Positions 26,684 to 35,393 of a stretch of DNA of 64,000 nucleotides are shown piece by piece. The notes beneath the pieces were generated by a model. It did not search any database. It had not been told where the DNA came from and saw nothing but the letters and a program-made list of their open reading frames with translations. The position numbers and the translations under genes were made by a program. The DNA is from JAOARY01 sp045345765. GTDB taxonomy: Bacteria; Bacillota; Clostridia; Peptostreptococcales; Peptostreptococcaceae. How positions within the stretch are numbered: position 1 is the stretch's first letter; every line of letters begins with the position of its first letter. The DNA lies in the NCBI GenBank assembly GCA_045345765.1, contig CP148265.1, positions 2,480,001 to 2,544,000 on the forward strand, given 5' to 3'.

Positions 26684-27195
26684 GATTAAGATATGGAACT
26701 ATATTTATATTAATATTTATAATTATTTTTGGTGGGATTTCTATATTAAAAATTCAAGGAAAATGGGATGTTGCAACTGGGAGTATTCCTTCAAAAATAG
26801 TAGTTGATGATTCTGGTACAGACATTGAAGCTTATGATCCAAGTCAAATTAGAGGTTCTACAAAGTTTACACAATTAAGTGAATGGTTTGATATTCCAAT
26901 TGAGATTTTAGGAGAAGCTTTTAATGTACCAGAGGAAAAATGGGAAACTATAATAAATAAAGATTTGCATGATATGTATGAAGGATACTTAGAAGAAGAT
27001 CAAGAAATAGGTAATGGAAGTGTTAAATATTTTATTGCTCTTTATAAAAATTTACCTTATGAACTTGAAGATGATGAAATTGAATATTTACCTAAAAAAG
27101 CAGTAGAAATATTAAAAAGAGATGTTAATTTAGATGATGAAACTATAAAAAAACTCGAAGAATATTCAATAGAATTACCAGATTTAAAAAATTAG
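26680..27195 (+). CDS. hypothetical membrane-anchored partner of the NapH-like protein
   Basis: A 171-residue protein whose ATG overlaps the previous stop (ATGA). It has one N-terminal membrane helix (IFILIFIIIFGGISILKI), then a soluble acidic domain outside with SEWFDIPIEILGEAFNVPEEKW and many Glu/Asp, ending in a helical region. There are no Cys, so it binds no iron-sulfur cluster itself. The FDIPIEILGEAF-type helices resemble small helix-hairpin modules seen beside 4Fe-4S membrane proteins in clostridia. Function is unknown; coupling to the upstream gene is clear. Confidence 0.7.
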   Translation: MRLRYGTIFILIFIIIFGGISILKIQGKWDVATGSIPSKIVVDDSGTDIEAYDPSQIRGSTKFTQLSEWFDIPIEILGEAFNVPEEKWETIINKDLHDMYEGYLEEDQEIGNGSVKYFIALYKNLPYELEDDEIEYLPKKAVEILKRDVNLDDETIKKLEEYSIELPDLKN

Positions 27196-27223
27196 ATTCT
27201 AAATTAAAATGAATGATTAAAAA

Positions 27224-27339
27224 AATAAAGTTGCTGTTGAATGAAAGTAAAAATTTACGATATATTGTGTTTAATTTTTTTATAGATAATAATATATCTT
27301 AAATAAATTTATTGATTCAACAGTTCTTTATTTTTTTTT
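27224..27339 (+). terminator. long inverted repeat ending in a T tract
   Basis: AATAAAG..GCTGTTGAAT at 27224-27242 pairs with ATTCAACAG..CTTTATT at 27315-27332 across a loop of about 72 bases, followed by a T tract (to 27339). It can end the iron-sulfur operon. The loop is larger than in a normal terminator and contains no gene. Confidence 0.5.
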
Positions 27340-27366
27340 GTTTTTTTTATATTAATTTGTTAAAAT
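27338..27366 (+). promoter_or_regulatory. possible upstream promoter of the FNT channel gene
   Basis: TTGTTT at 27338-27343, a 17-base spacer and TAAAAT at 27361-27366 with TG one base before (extended -10). It lies directly after a terminator T tract, so the -35 is partly that tract. Confidence 0.4.
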
Positions 27367-27403
27367 AATAATAAAGATTGTATTTATTTTTGAATAAATG
27401 GTT

Positions 27404-27417
27404 TTTTGTATACAAAA
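27404..27417. promoter_or_regulatory. 14-bp palindrome upstream of the FNT promoter
   Basis: TTTTGTATACAAAA is a perfect palindrome, 3 bases before the -35 of the promoter at 27421. Its form suits a dimeric regulator; a TTGTATACAA core is of the kind bound by GntR-family proteins, but no candidate regulator is adjacent. Confidence 0.45.
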
Positions 27418-27420
27418 TTA

Positions 27421-27449
27421 TTGAAAAAAACTATTATTTAAAGTATAAT
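27421..27449 (+). promoter_or_regulatory. sigma-A-type promoter of the FNT channel gene
   Basis: TTGAAA (27421-27426), 17 bases, TATAAT (27444-27449). The predicted start is about 35 bases before the TTG start codon. Confidence 0.75.
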
Positions 27450-27490
27450 TTTATAGTATAGTTAATAAAAGATTTATAGGAGGAATAATT

Positions 27491-28270
27491 TTGGATAATA
27501 TGTTTTCACCAGCTCAAATTTCAGAGCAAATGGTCAAAATAGGAGTAAAAAAAACATCTAACAAAGAGTATAAAACTCTATTACTTGCGATAATGGCAGG
27601 AATGTTTATAGCGTTAGGAAGTCATGCTTATATAGTTGTAATGCAGACAATGAAACACATAGATGTAGGTCTTATGAAATTTTTTGGAGCTTTAGTTTTT
27701 CCTGTTGGACTTATGCTTGTACTTATAGCAGGAGGAGAATTATTTACTGGGAATAATTTGATTTCAATATCGTATTTTGATAAAAAAATATCGCTTTCAT
27801 CAGTCTTGAAAAATTGGACTATTGTATATATTGGGAATTTCATAGGAGCAGTTTGCATTGCAATACTACTTTATTTAGCACATGCTTACAAAATTGATGC
27901 AACAGATACACATCTGGCACTTTCTATTGCTACAAAGAAGATGTCATCAACATTTGTTCAAGCACTTATAAAGGGTTTTTTATGTAATCTAATTGTATCT
28001 CTATCTGTATGGATGGCTATTGGAGCTAAGGATATTGCGGGAAAAGTTCTTATAATATGGTTTCCTATAATGATGTTTATAATATCAGGATATGAACATA
28101 GTGTTGCAAATATGTTTTTCCTATTCTTGGCAAAGTTTCTTGGCGGAAATATATCTATTATAGATATTTTTAAAAGTAATTTGATACCTGTTACTATAGG
28201 GAATATATTATCTGGAGGAGTATTTGTACCTTTAGTGTATTATGTTATTTATCTTAGAAATAAAAAATAA
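27491..28270 (+). CDS. formate/nitrite/hydrosulfide-type channel (FNT family)
   Basis: A 259-residue membrane protein with six helices, TTG 27491 behind GGAGGAA. FNT hallmarks are present: AGGELFTGN in the second-to-third helix region, KGFLCNLIVSLSVWMA with the conserved pore Lys, and SGYEHSVANMF before the last helix. FNT channels pass formate, nitrite or HS- with a proton. The substrate cannot be read reliably by eye; in clostridia a hydrosulfide-type member occurs beside sulfite reductase genes, which are absent here. It is a monocistronic unit with its own promoter and a terminator on both sides. Confidence 0.88.
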   Translation: MDNMFSPAQISEQMVKIGVKKTSNKEYKTLLLAIMAGMFIALGSHAYIVVMQTMKHIDVGLMKFFGALVFPVGLMLVLIAGGELFTGNNLISISYFDKKISLSSVLKNWTIVYIGNFIGAVCIAILLYLAHAYKIDATDTHLALSIATKKMSSTFVQALIKGFLCNLIVSLSVWMAIGAKDIAGKVLIIWFPIMMFIISGYEHSVANMFFLFLAKFLGGNISIIDIFKSNLIPVTIGNILSGGVFVPLVYYVIYLRNKK

Positions 28271-28377
28271 GAGAACTAAATTTTAAATATTTTATAAAGC
28301 TTAAATTGTATAGAGATTATTTGTAAAAATGAAGATAAGTATTTATAAAAAAATATATTTAGAATAGTTTATTTTGA

Positions 28378-28453
28378 GGAATTATCTTAAAAAATTGTGA
28401 TTTTAGCATTATAAATAAAATCATAGTTGAAATTTTTTAGATAATTCCTTTTT
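28378..28453 (+). terminator. nested-hairpin terminator after the FNT gene
   Basis: GGAATTATCTTAAAAAATT (28378-28396) pairs with AATTTTTTAGATAATTCC (28431-28448), with one bulge, around an inner GATTTTA/TAAAATC hairpin; T bases follow to 28453. Confidence 0.65.
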
Positions 28454-28490
28454 ATTTAGATGTAGGTACTAAAAAAATACCTAAGACTCA

Positions 28491-28519
28491 ATGAATAATT
28501 ATATATTTTATAGTATAAT
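28491..28519 (+). promoter_or_regulatory. probable murB promoter
   Basis: TATAAT at 28514-28519 with a weak -35 (ATGAAT, 17-base spacer), about 75 bases before murB. A small hairpin TAGGTA/TACCTA lies upstream at 28463-28483. Confidence 0.45.
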
Positions 28520-28593
28520 AAAATAGTATATTTATATTTACAAATTGAGAACAATTATTAATATACTCCAATAAATTTTTTGGGAGGAGAAAG

Positions 28594-29508
28594 ATGAGTT
28601 TAGATAAAGCTTTTAATGATTTAAAAAATATAATGGATAAAGAAAATATCTTGATAAATGAACCTATGAAAAATCACACTTCTTTTAAGGTTGGAGGACC
28701 AGCGAATATGCTTTTGGAACCTCAATCAAAGGAGGAAATTAGTGATATAATAAAATATTTAAACAAAAATAAAATAAAATATTTTGTTATAGGAAATGGA
28801 TCAAATCTTTTAGTTAAAGATGGTGGTCTTGATTTAGTTGTTATAAAAATTGGAGAAAAATTCAGTGATTTTAAAATAAATAAAAATAAAGTAATATCAC
28901 AATCGGGAGCTTTACTATCAGTATTATCAAAATCAATATTGAATCAGAGTTTAAAAGGATTTGAATTTGCTAGTGGAATACCTGGAACCTTAGGTGGAGC
29001 TGTATATATGAATGCAGGAGCTTATGGTGGAGAGATGAAGAATATTGTTTCTAAAGTTACAGTTGTTAATAAGGTAGGAGAAATTATAGTTTTAGATAGC
29101 AAGGATTTGAGCTTTGAATATAGAAACAGTTCTATTGCTAAAAATGAATATATAGTTGTTGAAGTTGAATTAGAATTAGAGGAAGGAAATTATGAGCAGA
29201 TAAAAGCGTATATGGATGAATTGACTATAAAAAGAACTACCAAACAACCCCTTGATATGCCAAGCGCTGGTAGTACTTTTAAAAGACCGGTAGGTTATTA
29301 TGCAGGAAAATTAATAGAAGACACTGGTTTAAGAGGTCTTTATCATAGAGGTGCTCAAGTTTCTTCTAAACACTGTGGTTTCGTTATAAATAAAGATAAT
29401 GCAAGTGCTAAGGATATATTAACTTTGATAGATATAATAAAATCTGCTGTATATGACAAGTTTAAAGTAAAGTTAGAAGAGGAAGTTAGAATTATAGGAA
29501 AGGATTAA
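28594..29508 (+). CDS. murB: UDP-N-acetylmuramate dehydrogenase
   Basis: A 304-residue FAD enzyme that reduces UDP-GlcNAc-enolpyruvate to UDP-MurNAc with NADPH in the cytosol. Motifs: KVGGPANMLL, GNGSNLLV and GIPGTLGGAVYMNAGAYGGE (FAD binding), YRNSS, the catalytic Ser loop PSAGSTFKRP and the C-terminal EEEVRIIG Glu. There is a strong ribosome site GGGAGGAG. It precedes the PHP-rapZ operon, an order shared with other clostridia. Confidence 0.95.
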   Translation: MSLDKAFNDLKNIMDKENILINEPMKNHTSFKVGGPANMLLEPQSKEEISDIIKYLNKNKIKYFVIGNGSNLLVKDGGLDLVVIKIGEKFSDFKINKNKVISQSGALLSVLSKSILNQSLKGFEFASGIPGTLGGAVYMNAGAYGGEMKNIVSKVTVVNKVGEIIVLDSKDLSFEYRNSSIAKNEYIVVEVELELEEGNYEQIKAYMDELTIKRTTKQPLDMPSAGSTFKRPVGYYAGKLIEDTGLRGLYHRGAQVSSKHCGFVINKDNASAKDILTLIDIIKSAVYDKFKVKLEEEVRIIGKD

Positions 29509-29533
29509 TTTATTTGAATTAATCTAAATATTT

Positions 29534-29562
29534 TTGTATAAGAAGAAAATTTAATGTATAAT
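29534..29562 (+). promoter_or_regulatory. promoter of the PHP-rapZ-yvcK-Nudix-whiA-ptsH operon
   Basis: TTGTAT (29534-29539), 17 bases, TATAAT (29557-29562), about 32 bases before the PHP gene's ATG. A weak GATTAATT/AATTAATC hairpin at the end of murB (29503-29524) may separate the two transcripts. Confidence 0.65.
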
Positions 29563-29594
29563 TAAAAAAATTCTTAAAATTAAAGAGGTGGGTT

Positions 29595-30317
29595 ATGAAT
29601 ATAATAAAGGATTATCATACCCATACTGTATATAGTCATGGTCTTGGAACTATAGAAGAAAATGTTAAAGTTGCTATGCAAAAAGGCTTAAAAACTATAG
29701 GAATTTCAGATCATGGTTATAAACATATTGGTTTTGGGGTAAAATATGATGATATAAAGAAGATGAAGGAAGAAATTAATATATTAAACGAAAAATATCC
29801 ACAAATTGAGATTTTACTAGGTATTGAAGCTAATATATTGGATGATAAGGGTAATATAGATGTTGATGATTATCTTTTAAAATATTTAGATTATGTTATG
29901 GCTGGATATCATTTTGGTTCAACCCCGACTAATTTAAAATCTCTTAGTGCGCATGTAGGTAATTATATAAAGCCTTTTAAGAAAAATTTTATAAGATATA
30001 ATACAAATGCTGTGATAAATGCTATGAGAAATAATGATTTGCTTGCAATAACACATCCAGGTTCTAAAGGAACTATAGATATATTAGAAGTTAGTAAGGT
30101 TGCAATTCTTACAGATACTGCATTAGAGATAAATTCTAGTCATTCTCATCTTAATATAGAGGAATTAAAGGAACTAAAAGATATAGAGAATCTTAAATTT
30201 ATAATTGGTTCTGATGCTCACAAACCTCTTGATGTTGGCAATTTTAAAAAGGCTATACAAAGAGTTAATGAAAGTAAGCTGGATATTAAAAAAATTATTA
30301 ATGCAGAGGTGTTTTAA
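29595..30317 (+). CDS. PHP-domain phosphoesterase (YcdX-like)
   Basis: A 240-residue PHP-superfamily protein. Metal ligands are in DYHTHTVYSHG near the start, ISDHG at about residue 37, GIEANI at about 75, AGYHFG, THPGS and GSDAHKP near the end, i.e. the full set for a trinuclear site. Without neighbours for histidine synthesis it is more like the YcdX group than histidinol phosphatase. It is the first gene of the rapZ operon, and its stop touches the TTG start of rapZ. Confidence 0.85.
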   Translation: MNIIKDYHTHTVYSHGLGTIEENVKVAMQKGLKTIGISDHGYKHIGFGVKYDDIKKMKEEINILNEKYPQIEILLGIEANILDDKGNIDVDDYLLKYLDYVMAGYHFGSTPTNLKSLSAHVGNYIKPFKKNFIRYNTNAVINAMRNNDLLAITHPGSKGTIDILEVSKVAILTDTALEINSSHSHLNIEELKELKDIENLKFIIGSDAHKPLDVGNFKKAIQRVNESKLDIKKIINAEVF

Positions 30318-31175
30318 TTGAAATTTGTTATAATAACAGGAATGTCTGGAGCTGGAAAAAGTGAAGCGATGAAAGCGCTTGAAGATATAGGTTTTTATTG
30401 TGTTGATAATATGCCACCATCTTTGCTACCGAAATTTGGAGAATTATGTTATGTAAATAAAGAAAAAATGGGTAAAATAGCGATTAGCTTGGATATTAGA
30501 GGGAGGAATTTCTTTGATGATATCGAATCTAATTTAGAGGAATTATCAAAAATTATAAATGATTATGAAATCGTATTTTTCGATACAGATATTAAGATAT
30601 TAGTGCAAAGATATAAAATGACAAGAAGAAATCATCCGCTTTCAACCAATATGAATATAACAGAAGGAATTAAAAAAGAAACTCAAATGCTAAAGCCGCT
30701 TAAAGAAAAAGCGAATACAGTTATAAATACAACTAATATGAAGCCTAAAGATTTACACGGTGAAATAAAGCATATGTATTTAGAGGAAGGAAGAGAAAAT
30801 AATACTATAATATCTTTAACTTCATTTGGGTTTAAACATGGGCTGCCTATGGATTCAGACTTAGTTTTTGATGTTAGATTTTTACCTAATCCTTATTATG
30901 ATTTATCACTAAGGGATAAAACTGGAGAGGATAAGGAAGTTAGGAATTATGTTATGGATAGTAATAGAAGTGTTGAATTTTTAGATAGACTTAAAGATTT
31001 TATAACGTTTTTATTACCGAACTATATAGAAGAAGGTAAGAATCATATAGTAATATCAATTGGATGTACTGGAGGAAGACATAGATCTGTTACAATAACT
31101 AATTATTTGTATGATTATTTAAAAGAAAAAGATTATAGAGTTATAAAAAAACATAGAGATTTTAAGCTTAATTAA
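30318..31175 (+). CDS. rapZ: RapZ/YvcJ nucleotide-binding protein
   Basis: A 285-residue protein starting at TTG 30318 immediately after the PHP gene. Walker A GMSGAGKS is at residues 8-15; VDNMPPSL, the RRNHPLS-type TRRNHPLS segment, FDVRFLPNPYY and the C-terminal IGCTGGRHRSV are diagnostic. In E. coli RapZ is an RNA-binding adaptor controlling glmS sRNAs; in Firmicutes the orthologue binds and hydrolyses nucleotides and its role is less clear. It is cotranscribed with yvcK and whiA as in Bacillus. Confidence 0.93.
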   Translation: MKFVIITGMSGAGKSEAMKALEDIGFYCVDNMPPSLLPKFGELCYVNKEKMGKIAISLDIRGRNFFDDIESNLEELSKIINDYEIVFFDTDIKILVQRYKMTRRNHPLSTNMNITEGIKKETQMLKPLKEKANTVINTTNMKPKDLHGEIKHMYLEEGRENNTIISLTSFGFKHGLPMDSDLVFDVRFLPNPYYDLSLRDKTGEDKEVRNYVMDSNRSVEFLDRLKDFITFLLPNYIEEGKNHIVISIGCTGGRHRSVTITNYLYDYLKEKDYRVIKKHRDFKLN

Positions 31176-31187
31176 AGGAGTTTTTCG

Positions 31188-32147
31188 ATGGATGAAAGAA
31201 AAATTGTTGTAATTGGCGGAGGAACAGGACAATCAATATTCTTAAGGGGTTTAAAGAAATTAGTCGACAACATAACTGCTATAGTTGCAGTGTCTGATAA
31301 TGGAGGTGGATCAGGAGTCTTAAGAGAAGATTTAGGAATGTTACCTCCTGGAGACATAAGAAACTGTATTATGGCTCTTGCAGATACAGAACCTGCAATG
31401 AAAAAAGTTATGAATTATAGATTTAAAGAAGGTAGTCTTAAAGATCAAAGTTTTGGAAATTTATTTTTAGCTGCACTTAATGGTGTTTATTCTAATTTTC
31501 AAATAGCTGTTTCTGAAATTTCGAATATTTTAGCAGTAAAAGGAAAAGTTTTGCCAGTTTCAATAGATGAAATTCACTTAAAGGCTATTACAAAGAGCAA
31601 TAAAGAAGTAAAAGGAGAAGTTCAAATAGTAAATCATGTTATAGCTAATAATGATCCTATAAAATATGTAGAACTTTGTCCAAAAGATGCAAAACCTCTT
31701 AGCGAAGTTTTGGATGAAATTAAAAGAGCTGATATAATTATTTTAGGTCCTGGAAGTTTATATACTAGTGTGATAACGAATTTATTAATAGATGAAGTTA
31801 GTAGCGCTATATACAAGTCAAAAGCAAAGAAAATATATGTTTGTAATGTTATGACACAACCAGGAGAAACTGATAATTATTCAGTTAAAGGGCATGTAGA
31901 TGCTATAATTGAACATACAAAGCTAAATATTATAGATTATGTTATGGTAAATAAGCAAATTATACCAGATTCTATTTTGAAAAATTATGAGGAACAAAAT
32001 TCTTTTCCTATATATTTAAAAGATGAAGAAGAAAAAGAACTTTTGAATATGGGTATAAAAGTTGTAAAGGAGAATCTTATAGAAGTAAAAAAAGGGTATA
32101 TAAGACATGATGCTTTAAAACTTGCAAAGGGAATACTAAGAATATAG
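31188..32147 (+). CDS. yvcK: YvcK/CofD-like gluconeogenesis factor
   Basis: A 319-residue protein with VVIGGGTGQSIFLRGLK at the start, VSDNGGGSGVLREDLGM-type loop, PPGDIRNC, FGNLFLAAL and LGPGSLYTSVI. This is the YvcK group of the CofD fold; it binds UDP-sugars and links central metabolism to cell-wall synthesis and shape. It has no coenzyme F420 context. It lies 12 bases after rapZ. Confidence 0.92.
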   Translation: MDERKIVVIGGGTGQSIFLRGLKKLVDNITAIVAVSDNGGGSGVLREDLGMLPPGDIRNCIMALADTEPAMKKVMNYRFKEGSLKDQSFGNLFLAALNGVYSNFQIAVSEISNILAVKGKVLPVSIDEIHLKAITKSNKEVKGEVQIVNHVIANNDPIKYVELCPKDAKPLSEVLDEIKRADIIILGPGSLYTSVITNLLIDEVSSAIYKSKAKKIYVCNVMTQPGETDNYSVKGHVDAIIEHTKLNIIDYVMVNKQIIPDSILKNYEEQNSFPIYLKDEEEKELLNMGIKVVKENLIEVKKGYIRHDALKLAKGILRI

Positions 32148-32190
32148 ATAGCTAATAGGTGGTAATAGATTTTTAGGGAGTGAATTTTCT

Positions 32191-32610
32191 ATGAGAGAAG
32201 AAGTGAGTGCAGGAGGAGTTGTAGTATTTAAAAATGCAATTCTTCTTTTAAGAAAATATAATGGTGATTGGGTTTTACCAAAAGGAAAAATAGAAGAAGG
32301 TGAAGATAAAAAAACAACTGCATTAAGAGAAGTAAAAGAAGAGTCGGGATGTAAAGCTTCGATTAAAGATTATTTAGGAGAAATTCATTATACGTATAGA
32401 GAAAATTGGGATGAAAATAAAGTAGTTCATAAAACTGTTTTTTGGTATCTTATGGAAACTAACTCTATAAAAACTAATGCTCAAAGAGAAGAAGGCTTTG
32501 TTAGTGCAGAATTTATTCATATTGATAGAGTGTTGGAACTTGCTAAATATGAAGATGAAAAGGAAATAATTAAAGTAGCTTTAAAAAAAATCAAAAATAA
32601 AATAAGATAA
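32191..32610 (+). CDS. Nudix hydrolase
   Basis: A 139-residue protein with one Nudix box: GKIEEGED, seven residues, then LREVKEESG (the GX5EX7REUXEEXGU pattern intact). The WVLPKGK lead-in is typical of diadenosine/nucleotide pyrophosphatases of the MutT/Ap4A type. The substrate is unknown. It replaces yvcI of Bacillus in this operon, though here it lies after yvcK rather than before rapZ. Confidence 0.88.
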   Translation: MREEVSAGGVVVFKNAILLLRKYNGDWVLPKGKIEEGEDKKTTALREVKEESGCKASIKDYLGEIHYTYRENWDENKVVHKTVFWYLMETNSIKTNAQREEGFVSAEFIHIDRVLELAKYEDEKEIIKVALKKIKNKIR

Positions 32611-32633
32611 TATGATGTGGAGTAGGTGATACT

Positions 32634-33611
32634 ATGTCATTTTCTTCAAAGGCTAAAGGTGAGTTAACTAGAATTGAACCAGAAACTTATATGCAAAGAG
32701 TATCTGAATTATCAGGACTTATGAAAATGAGTGGGACAATAAAACTCAAAGGCTTTAGGAAGTTGGATTTTATAATATCAACAGAAAATCCTGCTATTGC
32801 AAGAAAAATATTTAAGTTATTAAAATTGACATTTTCTATAACAACTGAAATTTTAGTAAAAAAGAATAATAATTTAAAAAAGAATAATAGTTATATGATT
32901 GTTATAACAAATGAAATGGGTTCAAATAAAATTTTAAAGGAAGTTGGAATATTAAAAGAAGAAGATGGAAGTTTTTATATTGAAAAGGGTATTAAAGAAG
33001 AAATTATGGATGAAGATATAAATGAAGGTCAGTTAAAAAGAGCTTTTTTAAGAGGAGCATTTTTAGGTGGAGGTTCTATAAGTGATCCAGAAAAGAATTA
33101 TCATATGGAATTTGTAAGTACAAGTGAAGATTTTAGTAAGGATATAATGAAACTTATAAACTCATATGGGTATAATTCTAAGATTGTGAGTAGGAAGAAC
33201 AATTATGTGGTATACTTAAAGGAAAGTGAACAAATATCTGATGTACTTAATTTAATGGGTGCGCATAATGCTTTACTTAATTTAGAAAATATAAAAATTG
33301 TTAAAGAAATGAGAAATAATGTTAATAGAATAGTTAACTGTGAAACTGCTAATCTTAGCAAAACAGTTAATGCATCTATAAAGCAAATCGAAAATATAAA
33401 CGTAATAAAAGATAAAATAGGTCTTTCTAATTTACCAGAGAATTTAAAAGAAGTCGCGCTTTTAAGATTAGAAAATGAAAATATGAGTCTTAAAGAATTA
33501 GGGCAGTTATTAAACCCACCAATAGGTAAATCTGGTGTAAATCATAGATTTAGAAAGATTGAGAAAATAGCAGAAGATATTATAGAAAAGGAGAATAAGA
33601 ATGATAAGTAA
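32634..33611 (+). CDS. whiA: DNA-binding protein WhiA
   Basis: A 325-residue protein with an N-terminal SFSSKAKGELTRIE start, a LAGLIDADG-like homing-endonuclease fold around RAFLRGAFLGGGSISDPE, and a C-terminal helix-turn-helix (LGQLLNPPIGKSGVNHRFRK). WhiA binds DNA and affects cell division and chromosome behaviour in Firmicutes; it has no nuclease activity. The stop overlaps ptsH by 11 bases. Confidence 0.93.
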   Translation: MSFSSKAKGELTRIEPETYMQRVSELSGLMKMSGTIKLKGFRKLDFIISTENPAIARKIFKLLKLTFSITTEILVKKNNNLKKNNSYMIVITNEMGSNKILKEVGILKEEDGSFYIEKGIKEEIMDEDINEGQLKRAFLRGAFLGGGSISDPEKNYHMEFVSTSEDFSKDIMKLINSYGYNSKIVSRKNNYVVYLKESEQISDVLNLMGAHNALLNLENIKIVKEMRNNVNRIVNCETANLSKTVNASIKQIENINVIKDKIGLSNLPENLKEVALLRLENENMSLKELGQLLNPPIGKSGVNHRFRKIEKIAEDIIEKENKNDK

Positions 33612-33867
33612 AAAGTTTACTATAAACAATAAAATTGGATTACATGCAAGACCAGCAGCTTTATTTGTTCAGGTTGCAAACAAGTATCAATCAGAAGTTA
33701 TAGTTAAAAAAGATGATGCAGAGGTTAATGGAAAATCAATAATGGGAATAATGGCTATTGGTGTAGCTGGAGGAGAAACTATAGAAATAGTTCTTGATGG
33801 TAGTGATGAAGAGGAAGCTATGAATGATATAGAAGAATTATTAACTAAAAAGATATTAGCGTTATAA
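33601..33867 (+). CDS. ptsH: phosphocarrier protein HPr
   Basis: An 88-residue HPr. His15 in GLHARPA (phosphorylated by enzyme I) and Ser46 in NGKSIMGIM (target of HPr kinase) are both present. Bacillus has crh at this position, which lacks His15; here the active His is kept, so it is true HPr, working in sugar uptake and carbon catabolite control. ATG 33601 lies within the end of whiA, with GGAG before it. Confidence 0.92.
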   Translation: MISKKFTINNKIGLHARPAALFVQVANKYQSEVIVKKDDAEVNGKSIMGIMAIGVAGGETIEIVLDGSDEEEAMNDIEELLTKKILAL

Positions 33868-33947
33868 TATTTTTTGTGTTTTATATATTAAATTCTCATC
33901 GAAATTTAATAACAACTAGTATTAATGTAAAAATTAAAATAAAAATC

Positions 33948-33992
33948 AAGATAGTATAGATTAAAATAAATTAATTATATACTATCTTTTTT
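33948..33992. terminator. bidirectional terminator between ptsH and the glycosyltransferase
   Basis: AAGATAGTATA (33948-33958) pairs with TATACTATCTT (33978-33988), followed by T bases on the plus strand and an A/T-rich run on the other. It lies between convergent genes. Confidence 0.7.
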
Positions 33993-34006
33993 ATGTTTGA
34001 AAATAA

Positions 34007-35131
34007 TTAATCTAATAAAGAATTAAATTCACAATCATAAGTGGTTATTATGTTAGAAAAACAATATTTCCTAGCATAATTTTTAAATGAATGTTTTCGA
34101 ATTTCTGATATGTTTGTTAATATATATTCTAATTTATTTAATAATTCATTAAAACTTGAATAAAATATTTCTGGATTTTTATTTATATCAAGTAAATCTG
34201 GATAAGTTAGTCTGTTTGGAAGTAATGGATAGGTGTTGCAATAAATGCTTTCCATAAAACTAATTCCAAAAAATTCTTGATTTGAAGTTACAAGTGCTAA
34301 ATCTGATTTATAAAGCCAATTTCTATAATCTTCAAAACTTGTAGCTTTTGAAAAAGCTACAAGTTCATCTTTGAATAATTCTTTGGCTTCTAAGAATTCT
34401 TTGGGTACTTTGCTATAACTTTCACCTAATATTGCTAATTTGAATTTTATATTTCTTTTTTTCATTATTTTAAAAGCTTCAAAGAAGTCTTTAAAATTTT
34501 TATCGTATTCCCAACGATGATTCCAAATTACAAGTGGAATATAATCCTTATTTCTTAGAGTATCTTCTAAGTCTTTACTAATATCAAATTTTTTTAAATC
34601 TAGACCTAAATTTAAGACCTTAGATTTGCTTTTAATATGATTTATGGTATCTAACATATTATAATCAGGAAAACTTCTAAGCATATGTTTAAGAGCGTCT
34701 AAGTAGGAAGTCATATTATAATTTGAATTATAATAAATAAAATCAGCAACCATACATGAACTATAATTAATAAAACCATAGTGAACATCTCTTTTCAATT
34801 TAATATCTTTATCATTTTTAGACCAAGGATAAGTTAATTGATTTTCATGGAAATAAAGAGCTGTTTTTATTTTGTTATTTACTATTTTATCTTTGCACAA
34901 AGATACAAAGGTTGATAAATCAATCATATCTGAAGCTAATATCAAATCAGGGCAAAAGTTCATTGTATTAAATTCATTGGCTAAATAAATCGAAGCACCG
35001 TGCATTCGCCATTTCCAAAACTGACCTTTCATAGATAGAATTTTTATATTGTGTTTTGAGTATTTTTTTAATTGATCACAAAAATTTTTATGAGAACCAG
35101 TATAAAATGGTTCGATTAACAATATATTCAA
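34007..35131 (-). CDS. DUF3524 glycosyltransferase, tRNA-queuosine mannosyltransferase-like
   Basis: A 374-residue GT-B-type protein on the minus strand. The N-terminal part carries the DUF3524 signature: LLIEPFYTGSHKNFCDQL, MKGQFWKWRMHGASIYLA, YFHENQLTYPW and VHYGFINYSSCMVADF. The C-terminal half has a glycosyltransferase-1 domain (IWNHRWEYDKNFKDFFEA, LAILGESY, and EFFGISFMESIYCNTYPLLP with the nucleotide-sugar Glu). The animal homologue mannosylates queuosine in tRNA-Asp; bacterial members share the fold, but their product has not been shown as far as I know. It sits alone, facing ptsH, in a spot between two conserved operons. Confidence 0.8.
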   Translation of the reverse strand: MNILLIEPFYTGSHKNFCDQLKKYSKHNIKILSMKGQFWKWRMHGASIYLANEFNTMNFCPDLILASDMIDLSTFVSLCKDKIVNNKIKTALYFHENQLTYPWSKNDKDIKLKRDVHYGFINYSSCMVADFIYYNSNYNMTSYLDALKHMLRSFPDYNMLDTINHIKSKSKVLNLGLDLKKFDISKDLEDTLRNKDYIPLVIWNHRWEYDKNFKDFFEAFKIMKKRNIKFKLAILGESYSKVPKEFLEAKELFKDELVAFSKATSFEDYRNWLYKSDLALVTSNQEFFGISFMESIYCNTYPLLPNRLTYPDLLDINKNPEIFYSSFNELLNKLEYILTNISEIRKHSFKNYARKYCFSNIITTYDCEFNSLLD

Positions 35132-35248
35132 AAGTGGACATCCTTTCTTTAGTACTAGAGAAATTTTTATTAATATTTTTAAAGAAAAAAATAATTTATC
35201 GAATTTTAAACATCTTAAGAAATAAGATAGATAAAAAATTATTTATTT

Positions 35249-35277
35249 TTGAAAAAAACTATACATACTAATATAAT
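35249..35277 (+). promoter_or_regulatory. probable dnaE promoter
   Basis: TTGAAA (35249-35254), 17 bases, TATAAT (35272-35277), about 117 bases before the dnaE ATG, in the spacer divergent from the glycosyltransferase. Confidence 0.65.
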
Positions 35278-35393
35278 ATATAATACAGAGATTAAAAAGA
35301 GTTTATTTTATAGATTTATATTATAAAAATAAATGATACAAATTTATAAATTTAATAGATAAGAGATTTTTTTATTGAGAGTTGGTGAAGAGT

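Noticed and set aside
33601..33867. Crh (catabolite-repression HPr) as the identity of the gene after whiA
   Set aside because: Crh lacks the phosphorylatable His15; this protein has His15 and Ser46, so HPr is the better call.
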